The notes under the pieces were generated by a model. That model did not search any database and was not told the DNA's origin. It worked only from the letters and a program-made list of their open reading frames with translations. Positions 1-9,974 of a stretch of DNA of 37,882 nucleotides are shown in pieces; the stretch's first letter is position 1, and each line of letters begins with the position of its first letter. The stretch covers positions 1 to 37,882 of the forward strand of contig DDUV01000124.1 in NCBI GenBank assembly GCA_002344975.1. The letters are read 5' to 3'. The translations under genes and the position numbers were made by a program. The stretch is from Saprospiraceae bacterium UBA2329. Its GTDB lineage: Bacteria; Bacteroidota; Bacteroidia; Chitinophagales; Saprospiraceae.

Positions 1-1068
1 AAACTGACGAGGCTGAATTATGTGAATCTGGCCAGCAATCAATTAAAAAGCTTGCCGGATGAAATCGGGCAATGGTCGCAAACCACCACGCTGAATCTGA
101 GCCACAACCGAATGACGACATTGCCTGCCGCTATTGGTAAACTGACAAAGCTGATTGAGGTGAATCTGGCTTTTAATCGATTGGACAGCGTGCCGGATGA
201 AATCGCCCAATGGTCGCAGGTTACCACGCTGAATCTGTACAACAACCGTCTGATTGCATTACCTGTCACTATTGGTAAACTGACCAAGTTGAATGAAGTA
301 AATCTGGCTTACAATCAATTGAAGAGCCTGCCGGATGAAATCGGGCAGTGGTCGAGTTTAACTGTGCTGGAGTTGAACAGTAATCAACTGACTGCATTGC
401 CTTTAGAAATATGGCAATTGACCAAGCTGAGAAAACTGAATTTGAGCAATAATCAACTAACGGAACGGCCTGCCGAATCCGAAAATTTGCCTTATTACAC
501 ATCTGTTGATTGGTCCGGCAATCCGATAAAAGAAACTGCGCCGGCATCGGATCGTCTTCCAAAACCTATGATCTATCTATCAGAACCAGAGAAAATGCAA
601 GGTTCCATGAACTGGCCGAAGGCGCCGAACGAGTCAATGGCAACCCCTAAGGTTGCAGGTAGTATGGCCCCGCCACCGCCGCCGCCACCGCCACTGCCGC
701 CGCCCACTCCTGACGATATTTTCAAAATAGTAGATCGAATGCCCTGCTTTCCCGGCTGCGAAAATGAAGCCGACCTCTCTGCCTGTGCAAAGATGAAAGT
801 TGATGACTTCTTCAGCAAAAACATGAGATACCCCGCTCTGGCCCGCGAAAACGGCGTGCAAGGCACGGTCATTGTCACATTTGTTGTGGAAAAAGACGGC
901 TCAATGTCTGACATCAAATTAGTCCGAGACATTGGCGCAGGATGCGGGCAGGAAGCCTTGCGCCTTGTCAACCTCATGCAAGAGCAGGGCCTGCGCTGGA
1001 CACCCGGCCAACATCAGGGCAATACGGTGCGTGTGCAGTACAATCTACCTATGATGTTCAAGTTGTGA
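1..1068 (+). CDS. Leucine-rich repeat protein with C-terminal TonB domain (5' partial)
   Basis: The reading frame is open from base 1 (the first codons read KLTRLNYVNL), so the gene starts outside the window; the GTG at 22 is only an internal codon. The visible 355 residues hold about seven 23-residue leucine-rich repeats (LxxLNLxxNxLxxLPxEIG type) up to about residue 160. A linker with a run of prolines (about residues 220-235) follows, then a TonB C-terminal-like domain over the last ~110 residues (CFPGCE, then ALARENGVQGTVIVTFVVEKDGS). The repeats also recur at DNA level with a 138 bp period (two repeat units), which suggests recent internal duplication. LRRs usually bind proteins and TonB_C normally contacts outer-membrane receptors, so a cell-envelope role is likely but inferred. 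Domain identity is confident; function is unknown. Confidence 0.85.
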   Translation, partial: KLTRLNYVNLASNQLKSLPDEIGQWSQTTTLNLSHNRMTTLPAAIGKLTKLIEVNLAFNRLDSVPDEIAQWSQVTTLNLYNNRLIALPVTIGKLTKLNEVNLAYNQLKSLPDEIGQWSSLTVLELNSNQLTALPLEIWQLTKLRKLNLSNNQLTERPAESENLPYYTSVDWSGNPIKETAPASDRLPKPMIYLSEPEKMQGSMNWPKAPNESMATPKVAGSMAPPPPPPPPLPPPTPDDIFKIVDRMPCFPGCENEADLSACAKMKVDDFFSKNMRYPALARENGVQGTVIVTFVVEKDGSMSDIKLVRDIGAGCGQEALRLVNLMQEQGLRWTPGQHQGNTVRVQYNLPMMFKL

Positions 1069-1399
1069 GGCGGGGATGTGATGGGCGAGGTGGCGTCGCC
1101 AGCTTAGCGAAGGAATGACTACAGGGCATGAAACATGCTAAGTCTTCCCTTTACTACCCTCTGAACGCGAAACCCGCCTTTGCCAAGGCTACGGCGGATG
1201 AAACCCGAAGCCTTGAACCCGAAACTTTGAACCACGCCTTCGTCGTGGCGAGGCCCGGAACGCGAATTTTTAACGCGAATTTTAGCGAAGGTCGCGAATT
1301 TCCGCGAACCACGCCTCCGTCGTGGCGCAGCGCGAGGGTGTACGCCCTGCGTGGCTTGCAGCCAGCAGCTAACAGCCGGCAGCCGTTCCCTCCCGAACC
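1069..1399. repeat. Gene-free stretch with dispersed palindromic repeats
   Basis: No convincing gene. It holds short palindromes: CCGCC...GGCGG with an inner CCTT/AAGG stem at 1174-1197, and two copies of CCACGCC(T/C)(T/C)CGTCGTGG-type hairpins at 1232-1248 and 1309-1325. There are also several CGCGAATTT copies (about 1260-1300). The segment 1353-1389 is an inverted copy of a sequence after phaC: 16 bases, GGAACGGCTGCCGGCT, are identical to 19111-19126. This looks like REP-type intergenic filler. It separates the convergent LRR and BNR genes. Confidence 0.55.
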
Positions 1400-4300
1400 C
1401 TACTCCACCACCAACTTCCCATACTCTAAATAATCAGCCATTTGGATGCGCCAGGAATACACGCCCGAAGGCAATGCCGGCAATGACAGCGCCGCACGGC
1501 CACGCCCCTGCGTTTCCGCTACCCGGCGGCCTGCCCCGTCGAACAAAGTGAAACGGTAGTCGCCGCTCCGCTCGGTAGCGATGGTGAGACCGCCGCCGGA
1601 ACTCGCCGGATTGGGATACACCGCAAACTCATAAGGCTGGCGTTCCGGCTCTCCTGCGCTGCTGACGGGCGAACCGTCGCGGGCAATGATCATCTGGCCC
1701 AGACTTTCTACATTGGTTTCCGGGCCGAAATATACGCCGCCGTCGTCGCCGCTGATGAGTTCGGATGCCGGGTCGCTGAACTGCCAGGTCTCGCCGTCGG
1801 CATTTTCAGAGCGGACGTACAGCCTGAATCTTTGGGGTTGAAATACTTCGGCAGGTTCTACCGGCCCGATGCGCGAAAAGGTCAGCGCAGTGGGCGGTGT
1901 GATGAGCGGATTCGTGCCATAATTGTTGAAAATCCAATACGAGCGGGAATGTGGCGCGTCGTTGACCGGCTCGTCGGGTGGCAGATTGATGCGGGTGAGA
2001 TACACCTCGCCGTTGGGTACAGTGCCGCCGCTGAGCAGGGTCATGCGCACACCGGTGTCGTTGCCGAAAAAGTAGTCGCCCGCAGCGTTGACGGCCAGGC
2101 GGGTGGACGTGCCGATGCCCACCGGACAGGAAGAAGCCGTGCGCACAGCGCCTCCGCTCAATCGCAGATGCCGCAGCCCCGAACGGTCGAGCGCGTCGCC
2201 GGTGGTTTCGTTGAACTGGTAGTAGGCCAGCAGTGCCGGGTCTTCGGCGGGTACTTTCACCAAGTGGCGCAGTTTGCGGATTTCATTCACCGAAAGGGCG
2301 CGATTCCAGATACAAACCTCCTCCATCTGGCCTTTAAAACGCCGCCCGGAATGGTTGGGATCAGCGCCGAGGTAAAAGGCTGCCTCGAAGGGCTGCATGG
2401 CGTGATTGCCGTTGTTGACAGCCGGTTTCCCGTTGAGATACAGCGTAGTACGATTGGGTTCTACCACCATCGCAATGTGCGCCCACTCGCCGTCGGGTAC
2501 TACGAGGCCGGAATTCCAACTCCAAAAACCGTCGTTCCAGTGGTAGCGCAGTTCGTTGTTGTTCCCAAAATTGAGACCCACCGTCGTGTTGCCGCCGCGC
2601 GTGAAGAACAGCCCGGCGAAGGCAGGTTGCGGCCCCTCGCGTTTGATCCAGGCGGAGATGGTGAAATGCGTCATCGGGGTATGGAGGGCCGGGCCGACCG
2701 CAAAATCGGAGGTAGCGCCACCCAGCCGCAGGGCCTCTCCGGGAATGGTGTCGGGCGAGCAGCCGTCGGTTTCAATGCGGATCATGCCGGGCACGGTTTT
2801 GGTACTGCTCTGGCCGGCCGCGTCGGTGATGGTCAGCGAGACGTCGAACACGCCGGTTTGGCCGAATACCACTTTAGGGTTGCGGGCCGTGGCATCGCTC
2901 ACATAAGCAGCGCCGGGAAAGGCCCATTGCCAGGCAGCGCCGGCGTGCCGCAGCACCGAGTAGTCTTCAAAATAAAAAGTATCGCGGGCGCAGTAGGCGG
3001 TGAGTTTGTCGGCCATCGGCTGTGCCAGCGTTGCGGAGGGCGTTTTCAGGTCGGTTTCCCAGATGCCGTGGCTGTAGGTGGCCATGCGGAGTTTGTTTTC
3101 TTTGTAAAACGGCCTGATGATGTTGCAATTGGCGGAAGCCGGCAGCCCTTCGTAGTACGCCTCCCAGTCGCTCATCGAGTCGTCGCGGTAGAAGACAGCG
3201 AAATTGGTGCCCGCATACACCGCGCCGTTGCTGCCCGCCTGATGAAAAATGTACTGTATGGAATGGCCATTGAGCGTGGGCGTGGACAGGTTTTGCCAGC
3301 TTTGGCCGCCGTCGGTGGTTTTAAAAACCTTGACGCCGTCGTTGTTCTGATGCCCGAAAGCCACCCAAAGCGTGTTGGGATCGGTGGCGCTGAGGGTCAT
3401 GGTGCCGGCGCGTTGCGAGTTGGCGGAGGGGAAGCTCCGGGCTTGCCAGCTTTGGCCGCCATCGGCAGTTCTCCACAGGGTAGCACCGTAAAACGAGGTA
3501 CGCTGATAGACGTACATCACGTCGGGGTTGGCGCGCGAAATCTCGAAGTGCATCACGGGTTCAGTGCTTCCATCAAAAGTTTTGACCAATTGAAAACTCG
3601 CGCCCTCGTCTTCGGAGCGCCACAATTGGTTGTCTTTGCCGATGAAAACCCGCCGGTAGCAAAGCGGATGAAACTCCATTTCGCTGGAGTGCGCCGCGTA
3701 GTACGATTCGCCGGGGTAGTCGCTCATTTGCGGCAAGCTCAGCACTTCTTCTTCAATGTTGGTGGGAATGACGCGGGTGTTGATGTCTGAAAAATAAGCC
3801 TTGCCGGCAATGCCCGGATTGACGTAGCCGGTGGGCGCTTCTCCGCCGCCGAGGCGCAGGAATTGCCCTTGCGGGAAGGTGTTGCGGGTAGCAGAATTGC
3901 CGTTGTGATAGCGCCCGCCTACGAGCAGGTCTTCGTTCCAGCCGCTGCCGAAGCCCCAGAAATCGGAGGCGGTGATGCCGTTTTTGCGCGATTCGCGGGA
4001 GCTGAAAAAGTTGCCGGAATACTCCACGCCGCCGTCATTGGCCACCCAACAATCGTTGCCTAAGATTTTGATTTCCTGCTGGTCGGGGTGAATCCAACTG
4101 AGGCTGCCCTGATAGCCGCCGAGGGCCGTGAAAGTCTGTGCGCCGTTGTCGGTTTTCCAGAGGTTGAGGCCGCCGATGAGCACCTGATCTGCATTGGTAT
4201 GCGAGGCTGCGATGGAGAGGTTGTAATAGCCCTGATAGAGGGTGTTGGTATTGTTGAGGGTCATCAGGTTGGGGTGCGAGGCCGTCCAGGGGCCACCGAC

Positions 4301-5410
4301 GGGCGGGTTGGGCAGGGTCCAGCTTTCGCCGGCATTGCTGCTCCGAAATACGCCGATGAAGCCGTTGTCGCCGGGTTTGGAATTGCCGGCCAGCACCACA
4401 TAAACGACGTTGGGATCGGCGGGCGTGACGGTCATGCGGGCGCCGTCGTCGCGGCGGGCAGCGTCGGCAGAACTGTACCAGCCGTTCTCGCGGATGCTGA
4501 AAGTAGCGCCGGAATTGAGGGATTTGAAAAACTCGCAGCGCCCGGCTGCCGGGTTGGTTTTCAGTACATAAACGATGTCGGGCAGGGTGGGATGCACCTC
4601 AATGTCCCAGCAGGCTTGGGTGTAGAGTTGCGTCCAGTTTTGGCCTGCGTCGGTACTGCGGTATAGGCCTTTGTCGGCAGCCACGAGCAGGATGGCCGGG
4701 TTGCCCGGATTCACCGATATGTCGTTGACATTCAGACCGGAAGAGGTAAAAACCACCGACCAGTTTTGGCCGCCGTCCACGGTTTTATACACCCTCGATC
4801 CGTCGCCGGCATACACCACATCGGCGTTGGCAGGGTCTATTTTGATGCTGTGAATGGCGCGCATGGTCGTATTGGCCGAGACGTGCGTCCATTGCAAGCC
4901 TTTGTTGGTGGTTTTGTAAATGCCTCCCGCCTCAGTGCCGCAGAACAGGATGTCGGGGTTGGCAGATGACTGGTCAATGCAATAGACATTGGCCTGCCAG
5001 GAGACCTTCACCTGAGCGGGCGAAGTACTGAAGGTTTCCACCGGACCGATGTGTTGCCAGGGCGTGGTATTGCTTTTGGGAGCGGCGGCGCGTTGTTCCA
5101 ACCAGAGTTGTTCCCAGGTTTCGCGGCGCTCGTTTTGGGGCAGGAGCACGCTGCCGTCGGGCTGCACAAAGGGTTCGACCGCGCGGCGCCATTTTTTATA
5201 ATACTGTGTATGCGAGGTTTTTACAAAATCATGCCCGGCGTAGTAGGCCCGGTAGGCGGAGTCCACTTTGGCTACGTTGGGCTGCTCCTGATAGAGCCAA
5301 ACGGCCCAGGGCGGCGTGTCGTCGGCCTGGTCGGGCAAAAATCGGAGGCTTTGCTGTGCCTGCGCGATGGCGGCGGCAGCGAGGAGGAGGAGGGTGAGAT
5401 GTGGTTTCAT
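1400..5410 (-). CDS. Secreted BNR/VPS10-repeat protein with PKD, LamG and T9SS sorting domain
   Basis: A 1336-residue exported protein. Residues 1-19 form a signal peptide (MKPHLTLLLLAAAAIAQAQ). About residues 150-780 carry sortilin/VPS10-type Asp-box repeats (YKTTNKGLQW, YKTVDGGQNW, YRSTDAGQNW, FKTTDGGQSW), expected to fold as a beta-propeller. A PKD-like domain follows at about 805-880. A LamG/concanavalin-like domain lies at about 895-1080 (FTISAWIKREG, WAHIAMVVE, NRTTLYLNGKP). The C-terminal ~75 residues (FAVYPNPASSGG to GVYSWRIQ) are a T9SS type A sorting domain, so surface attachment or secretion is expected. Probable roles are adhesion or binding of extracellular polymer; no catalytic motif was seen. 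Only 25 bp separate it from the next BNR protein upstream, so the two are probably co-transcribed. Confidence 0.88.
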   Translation of the reverse strand: MKPHLTLLLLAAAAIAQAQQSLRFLPDQADDTPPWAVWLYQEQPNVAKVDSAYRAYYAGHDFVKTSHTQYYKKWRRAVEPFVQPDGSVLLPQNERRETWEQLWLEQRAAAPKSNTTPWQHIGPVETFSTSPAQVKVSWQANVYCIDQSSANPDILFCGTEAGGIYKTTNKGLQWTHVSANTTMRAIHSIKIDPANADVVYAGDGSRVYKTVDGGQNWSVVFTSSGLNVNDISVNPGNPAILLVAADKGLYRSTDAGQNWTQLYTQACWDIEVHPTLPDIVYVLKTNPAAGRCEFFKSLNSGATFSIRENGWYSSADAARRDDGARMTVTPADPNVVYVVLAGNSKPGDNGFIGVFRSSNAGESWTLPNPPVGGPWTASHPNLMTLNNTNTLYQGYYNLSIAASHTNADQVLIGGLNLWKTDNGAQTFTALGGYQGSLSWIHPDQQEIKILGNDCWVANDGGVEYSGNFFSSRESRKNGITASDFWGFGSGWNEDLLVGGRYHNGNSATRNTFPQGQFLRLGGGEAPTGYVNPGIAGKAYFSDINTRVIPTNIEEEVLSLPQMSDYPGESYYAAHSSEMEFHPLCYRRVFIGKDNQLWRSEDEGASFQLVKTFDGSTEPVMHFEISRANPDVMYVYQRTSFYGATLWRTADGGQSWQARSFPSANSQRAGTMTLSATDPNTLWVAFGHQNNDGVKVFKTTDGGQSWQNLSTPTLNGHSIQYIFHQAGSNGAVYAGTNFAVFYRDDSMSDWEAYYEGLPASANCNIIRPFYKENKLRMATYSHGIWETDLKTPSATLAQPMADKLTAYCARDTFYFEDYSVLRHAGAAWQWAFPGAAYVSDATARNPKVVFGQTGVFDVSLTITDAAGQSSTKTVPGMIRIETDGCSPDTIPGEALRLGGATSDFAVGPALHTPMTHFTISAWIKREGPQPAFAGLFFTRGGNTTVGLNFGNNNELRYHWNDGFWSWNSGLVVPDGEWAHIAMVVEPNRTTLYLNGKPAVNNGNHAMQPFEAAFYLGADPNHSGRRFKGQMEEVCIWNRALSVNEIRKLRHLVKVPAEDPALLAYYQFNETTGDALDRSGLRHLRLSGGAVRTASSCPVGIGTSTRLAVNAAGDYFFGNDTGVRMTLLSGGTVPNGEVYLTRINLPPDEPVNDAPHSRSYWIFNNYGTNPLITPPTALTFSRIGPVEPAEVFQPQRFRLYVRSENADGETWQFSDPASELISGDDGGVYFGPETNVESLGQMIIARDGSPVSSAGEPERQPYEFAVYPNPASSGGGLTIATERSGDYRFTLFDGAGRRVAETQGRGRAALSLPALPSGVYSWRIQMADYLEYGKLVVE

Positions 5411-5435
5411 GTTATTAGAAATGATGGTGTTCTAC

Positions 5436-8400
5436 TTATTGCCTCAAAAACCGCAACACCGAGTCTCCATCCGAAGCGCGGAGGCGAATCAGATACAGGC
5501 CCGTGGGCAAACCATCTATGCTGATAATCAGCCTGTTGCTGCCGTCTGCGATTTTGCCGTGAAGCACTTCCTGACCATGAGCATTGTAAATGTACCAACT
5601 CATGCCCTCATTCTTTTTCAAAGACCAGTTCAGGTGCAGCGTTTCTCCATTACCCACCGGATTAGGATGTATTTTCAGCGACATTCGATCTGCTTTGTTC
5701 CAGCGAACGAATCGAATGGTTGAATATTCAGCCTTGCCATCAAAAGAAATCGCCGCGATTCTGTAGTAAGCCTGCTCGGCAGGTACATCGCGATCTATCC
5801 AGCGATAGGTATGGCGATCCGGCAGGTTGCGCGCCGGCAACTGCCCCATTACACGAAAGTGGATGCCATCTAAAGAGCGTTCTACCTCAAAATGCGCCAG
5901 TTCTTCTTCTTCCGACGACTCCCATTCCAGCAGGGCGTCGGCAGTTCCGAGCGGCCAGGCGTCAAATCGCTCCCATTGTAAGGGCAGGACGGCCAAACCA
6001 CAATCCCCGGCAGGGTCGGTGCAGCGCACAAACACCGTATAGTCTTCCACTTCGCCAAATTCCGAACCACAGGGGCTGTTATAAGTGGTGGAATAAACAC
6101 ACCGCACCCGCATGGTGGTAGCGCCGGGCAGGGCGCCTTGCGGAACACTCACAGAGCCGATGCTGCGATGATTGGCATCCGGCAATGTCATGACAATCAG
6201 TTCATTGGCATCGAAAACGCTGTTCTTGTTCCAGTCAATCCATGCATGTACGCGGTCGGGGGAAAAGGCATAGTTCAGGCGCACCGTAAGTTGATAGGAA
6301 TTGCCATACGCCACTTCGGTGGAATTGGCCCTGAAGTCCGAATACATTGTCTTGCCGGACGCGTGATCCAGCGTGTTGCATGTTACCTGAGCAATATAGT
6401 CTGAGCCGGTGCCACTGCTCCCCTCGGCGGCACAATAGCTAAGATTGGCAGCCCCGCCTCGGCATGTGCAGTCGGAGAAATATGTTTCACCCGATGAGTA
6501 AGCATCCCCATCATCGCAAGCCTGGCCGATGAGGTTGTTGTTGAAATTGGGGCAGAGGTCGGCGAAGTTGCAAATCCCGTCAGCGTCATCGTCGGGTGAA
6601 AACGGCGTACATGCTGCCACCTCAATGGGCGCTTCCAACATACCGCGGCCATGCGTGCCGATACGGAGCAGGTTGGCAGCGTATTGTATTTCAATATCTT
6701 CCACACGGGTATGCGGCAATTGGCCGTACTCGACCCATTCGCTGAGGTAGTCGTCTTTGTAATACACGCCGGCATCGGTGCCCACAAACATAGCGCCGGC
6801 AATGGGATGATAAAGTTCTATGGCGCCCGTAGAGATGTTGGGCAAATTCAGGCTCAGGTTGGTCCAGGTGGCGCCGGCATCATCAGATCGGAACACTTTC
6901 GAACCATTCGTAAAGCCGGAAGACGTGACATAAACTTTGTTCATATCGGCGGCATCCACTTCCAGATCGGAGATATTGTTGGCGGGGAGATTGCGGGTAG
7001 TCCAGCTATCGTCAGCAGTATTTTTTACATAGATTTTATCGCCGTGTACGGCATATATCCTCTCGCCGTTGGAAGGCGCAATGGCAATTTGTTGGAGAGA
7101 AGAGCCGTTGGCCAAGGCGCCACTGATGCTGTTCCAGTTGCTGCCCCGATTGAAAGATTCATAGACCTCGGTGTAAGCGATGACTATGCGAGCGGGATTG
7201 GAAGGATCGAGTTTGTAGGGTGTTTCCCAGGCTCCGTTACCGTGCCCCGGAGGCTCTATATTGCTATTGGAGCCATTGAACCAACGCCGGACCGCTCCAT
7301 TCTGATACGACCAATATCTGTACCGGGAATCGGTAGGGTCTATGTCCTGATTCATACCGTCGCCGGTGCCGGCATAATCGGCCCAAACACCATTCGCCTC
7401 CCGAAACACATTTCCATTATCCTGAGAGCCGCCGCCGACAATGCCTGCATTGGACTGCGAGACAGAAATGTCGTAAAACTGTGTAATGGCCAAGCCGTCG
7501 GAGAGGTTTTCAAAGCTGTTGTCGGCCAAAATGAAGCGATACACGCCGCCATCGTTGCAATAATAGACACAATGATTTTCGAGCGGGTTGACAAACATAT
7601 TCCGTTGATCAACATGGATGTCCACCAATCCGCCGGCGCCCAACCAGTCCATAGTTTGAATAAAACTGGCGCCGTCATCATTGGAACGGAAAGTTTCAAA
7701 ATTGCCGGAAAGGATAACAGATGGATTCGCCGGCGAAAATACAAACACCTGGCCGCTTTCGGGAAAAACGCCTCCTGAAGAAAAAGTAGCCCCCTCATTG
7801 GTTGACTTGTACAGGTCGGAGCCATGCCGGGCATATACTTTTCTGGACGACAGAGGTGTCACGTTCAAAAACACCTCATTGTTGCCAAAATCAGCAGTCT
7901 GGGTAAAACTGCCGCCCCCGTCCAAACTCCTAAAAACCCGTCCGTCTCTGGTTCCGACATAAACGATATTGGGGTCGCCCGGTTTCAGCCTTACATTGAA
8001 CGAACTCACATTCAGCACTTTGGAGACAGAATTAAAGCCATCGGTGGTGCGATACAGCCCGTTGGCAGTGGCCGCAAACATACGCTGCGGATTGGTGGGG
8101 TCAGCTTCCAACCAGTAGATGCGTATGTCGTCGGTAAAGTTAAAACTCAGTGCGGTAGGCTGCCAGTTTTGGCCGCCATCGGTGCTTTTGTACACGCCTA
8201 TGCCCTGCGGCCCATACCACACATGGTCGCTCACGGCGATGTAAAGCGTGTTGGGATTTTGCTGATCTACGATGATGGAACTGATGGCCAAAAATGGAAG
8301 CTGATCGCCCAGCGGCACATACGAAAGCCCTCCATCGGTAGTTTTCCAGACGCCGCCAATGGCTGCACCGACATAAAATGTATTGGGGTCGGTGGGATGA

Positions 8401-8810
8401 AATGCCAGAGAGGTCGTTCTTCCTAAGCCGATCTGATCGTCAATATATCCTAAGTAGGAGATGTTGGTCCAGGACACATTTTCGTACGGGTTGATGGTCT
8501 TGGGACGACTGGTATTTTTTTCTTTTTCGATGAAGTGCGCTGTTGGATCCCCCAGCGTTCCATCGGCATTGAGCCGATCTTCCCAGAAAGAACGCCAGCG
8601 CATAAACTTCACATATTCACCATCCCTGTGCTCGCCGACCGTCCTTTCCCAGGGTGTTAAACCGGGGTGCTTCCGATCGAAATAGACCTCCGCTTCAGCT
8701 ACTATTTTGTAAAAATCGCGGGAAGAGCGAAATATCTCTTCCAAACTGCTCTGGCCCGACAAGACGAGCGAAAAGGCAGTGATGATAAGCGTTGCTATGG
8801 CTCTGTTCAT
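5436..8810 (-). CDS. Secreted BNR-repeat protein with GEVED and T9SS sorting domains
   Basis: A protein of 1124 residues from the ATG at 8810. This start is preferred over one 29 codons upstream because MNRAIATLIITAFSLVLSG then forms a clean signal peptide. The body has Asp-box/BNR repeats (WKTTDGGLSY, YKSTDGGQNW, YRTTDGFNS, FRSLDGGGSF, FRSDDAGATW) over about residues 120-740. A short Asp/Cys-rich stretch (DDDADGICNFADLCP) resembles calcium-binding thrombospondin-3 repeats. A GEVED domain follows (AWIDWNKNSVFD ... FGEVEDYTV). The end is a T9SS type A sorting domain (LKIHPNPVGNG ... GLYLIRL). It is a tandem relative of the gene just downstream and probably shares its mRNA. A -7-like element, TAATTTTGG on the minus strand, lies at 8866-8874 without a clear -33 partner. 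Confidence 0.87.
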   Translation of the reverse strand: MNRAIATLIITAFSLVLSGQSSLEEIFRSSRDFYKIVAEAEVYFDRKHPGLTPWERTVGEHRDGEYVKFMRWRSFWEDRLNADGTLGDPTAHFIEKEKNTSRPKTINPYENVSWTNISYLGYIDDQIGLGRTTSLAFHPTDPNTFYVGAAIGGVWKTTDGGLSYVPLGDQLPFLAISSIIVDQQNPNTLYIAVSDHVWYGPQGIGVYKSTDGGQNWQPTALSFNFTDDIRIYWLEADPTNPQRMFAATANGLYRTTDGFNSVSKVLNVSSFNVRLKPGDPNIVYVGTRDGRVFRSLDGGGSFTQTADFGNNEVFLNVTPLSSRKVYARHGSDLYKSTNEGATFSSGGVFPESGQVFVFSPANPSVILSGNFETFRSNDDGASFIQTMDWLGAGGLVDIHVDQRNMFVNPLENHCVYYCNDGGVYRFILADNSFENLSDGLAITQFYDISVSQSNAGIVGGGSQDNGNVFREANGVWADYAGTGDGMNQDIDPTDSRYRYWSYQNGAVRRWFNGSNSNIEPPGHGNGAWETPYKLDPSNPARIVIAYTEVYESFNRGSNWNSISGALANGSSLQQIAIAPSNGERIYAVHGDKIYVKNTADDSWTTRNLPANNISDLEVDAADMNKVYVTSSGFTNGSKVFRSDDAGATWTNLSLNLPNISTGAIELYHPIAGAMFVGTDAGVYYKDDYLSEWVEYGQLPHTRVEDIEIQYAANLLRIGTHGRGMLEAPIEVAACTPFSPDDDADGICNFADLCPNFNNNLIGQACDDGDAYSSGETYFSDCTCRGGAANLSYCAAEGSSGTGSDYIAQVTCNTLDHASGKTMYSDFRANSTEVAYGNSYQLTVRLNYAFSPDRVHAWIDWNKNSVFDANELIVMTLPDANHRSIGSVSVPQGALPGATTMRVRCVYSTTYNSPCGSEFGEVEDYTVFVRCTDPAGDCGLAVLPLQWERFDAWPLGTADALLEWESSEEEELAHFEVERSLDGIHFRVMGQLPARNLPDRHTYRWIDRDVPAEQAYYRIAAISFDGKAEYSTIRFVRWNKADRMSLKIHPNPVGNGETLHLNWSLKKNEGMSWYIYNAHGQEVLHGKIADGSNRLIISIDGLPTGLYLIRLRASDGDSVLRFLRQ

Positions 8811-8993
8811 GCGTGTGATGATTGTGTAGAGGAGATATTCAAGTTGCCGGAATAAAAAATCTGCGCCAAAATTAACACAAACCTCTCCAACCACCATTTT
8901 ATCAGGAAAATTGACTGCAGCCTGACATGGGAAAATGTGCCGGGCATGGGTTTTTAGGATTTTTATTGGGGAAGTAATCCCGATAAATCTGCA

Positions 8994-9974
8994 TCATATT
9001 TGTGCCAACCATCCGCAAATAGCAGTCAATTGCGCATCCTTAGTCAGGTTGGCGGCTTGATGAAGATTTTCGTTTTGCAGTTGTTGATATATTTCCTGCG
9101 CCATTGCAGCTTCGATGGCTGCGCCGATAAAGAACAATTGCGGACTGAAGCCAAGCGAGTTGAATCCTGTCCTAATACGGTTGAGTGCAGAATTGGCAGT
9201 TTTCCAGTGCTCGTCTGCACCTGCAGGGTCTATTCCGCCTTTCATCTCTCCAAGCGCCACATAACGTTCAGCTTGGTAAATAATGGAATCTTTACTGGAT
9301 TTCAGATATTCTTCTTCTTTTGCATCCAATACTATTACATCCACGTTTTTATTGACCATCGGCACATTGACATTCAAAACTAACAGCCGATCATGTTCTC
9401 CTTTCCAGTAAAGCGCCTTGATCCGCTTTTCAATACCTGCATCATCGTCGGGCTTTTCCAGCCACGTATTGGAGTCGCCGTCTTTCCAGCGATAAGAAAT
9501 CCCGGCAATATTGAAAACCGAAATCAGCGTGCGCAGAAATTTACGCTCGCCGAGCGTACCTGCCAAATTTCTTGCTTTTCCGCCCAGCGCATCTCCTTTG
9601 GTAAGCAGAAAACGATACACTAATTCATCTACAAATTCTGTCCCCGCCGGTTCGAGAAAATTTTCTATCAAACCCTTGATAGCGATAGTTTTATCGTCTT
9701 CAGTAAGATAATTTAATGATTTCTCCGACAAGCCGGAAGCTGTCAGTAATCCTGCGCGCAACATTTCCATATCCAAAAGAGCCAATGGACTTTCAGCGCT
9801 TGATGCCAATGTTTTGAGCGCTATCGCCTGCTCTACATAAGGAACTGCCATGTAGTTTTTTTCCAAAGCCATCGCTATGAAGCCGGCCCTGGTTTCTTCT
9901 CTGGAGGTAATGAGCGCTTCTGCTGATTCAATCAGGGAGTGACCTCCTACTTTTTTTGCCATAGGTAAACGCAT
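8994..9974 (-). CDS. Type II restriction endonuclease, AvaI/BsoBI family
   Basis: A 326-residue protein, close to the usual size of the AvaI/BsoBI family. The PD-(D/E)xK core is visible: Asp212 in NVDVIVLD, then Glu243 and Lys245 in ALGEMKGGIDPAGADEHWKT. From memory, BsoBI uses a D...E-x-K triad at almost the same positions, and the KGGIDPAGADEHWK block is a family signature. Members of this family cut CYCGRG, so that specificity is the prediction. The start at 9974 overlaps the methyltransferase 3' end by 28 bp; an internal ATG at 9962 would reduce this to 16 bp. Neither has a Shine-Dalgarno. Translational coupling to the methyltransferase is likely and would delay endonuclease synthesis until protection is available. 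Confidence 0.78.
   Translation of the reverse strand: MRLPMAKKVGGHSLIESAEALITSREETRAGFIAMALEKNYMAVPYVEQAIALKTLASSAESPLALLDMEMLRAGLLTASGLSEKSLNYLTEDDKTIAIKGLIENFLEPAGTEFVDELVYRFLLTKGDALGGKARNLAGTLGERKFLRTLISVFNIAGISYRWKDGDSNTWLEKPDDDAGIEKRIKALYWKGEHDRLLVLNVNVPMVNKNVDVIVLDAKEEEYLKSSKDSIIYQAERYVALGEMKGGIDPAGADEHWKTANSALNRIRTGFNSLGFSPQLFFIGAAIEAAMAQEIYQQLQNENLHQAANLTKDAQLTAICGWLAQI

Noticed and set aside
1832..3790. 652-codon open frame on the plus strand opposite the BNR/LamG protein
   Set aside because: It has no recognisable domain and biased composition typical of antisense to GC-rich coding DNA. The minus-strand frame has a signal peptide, repeats and a T9SS domain.
6651..7778. 375-codon plus-strand frame opposite the second BNR protein
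   Set aside because: Antisense shadow of a confidently assigned gene; no start context or domain.
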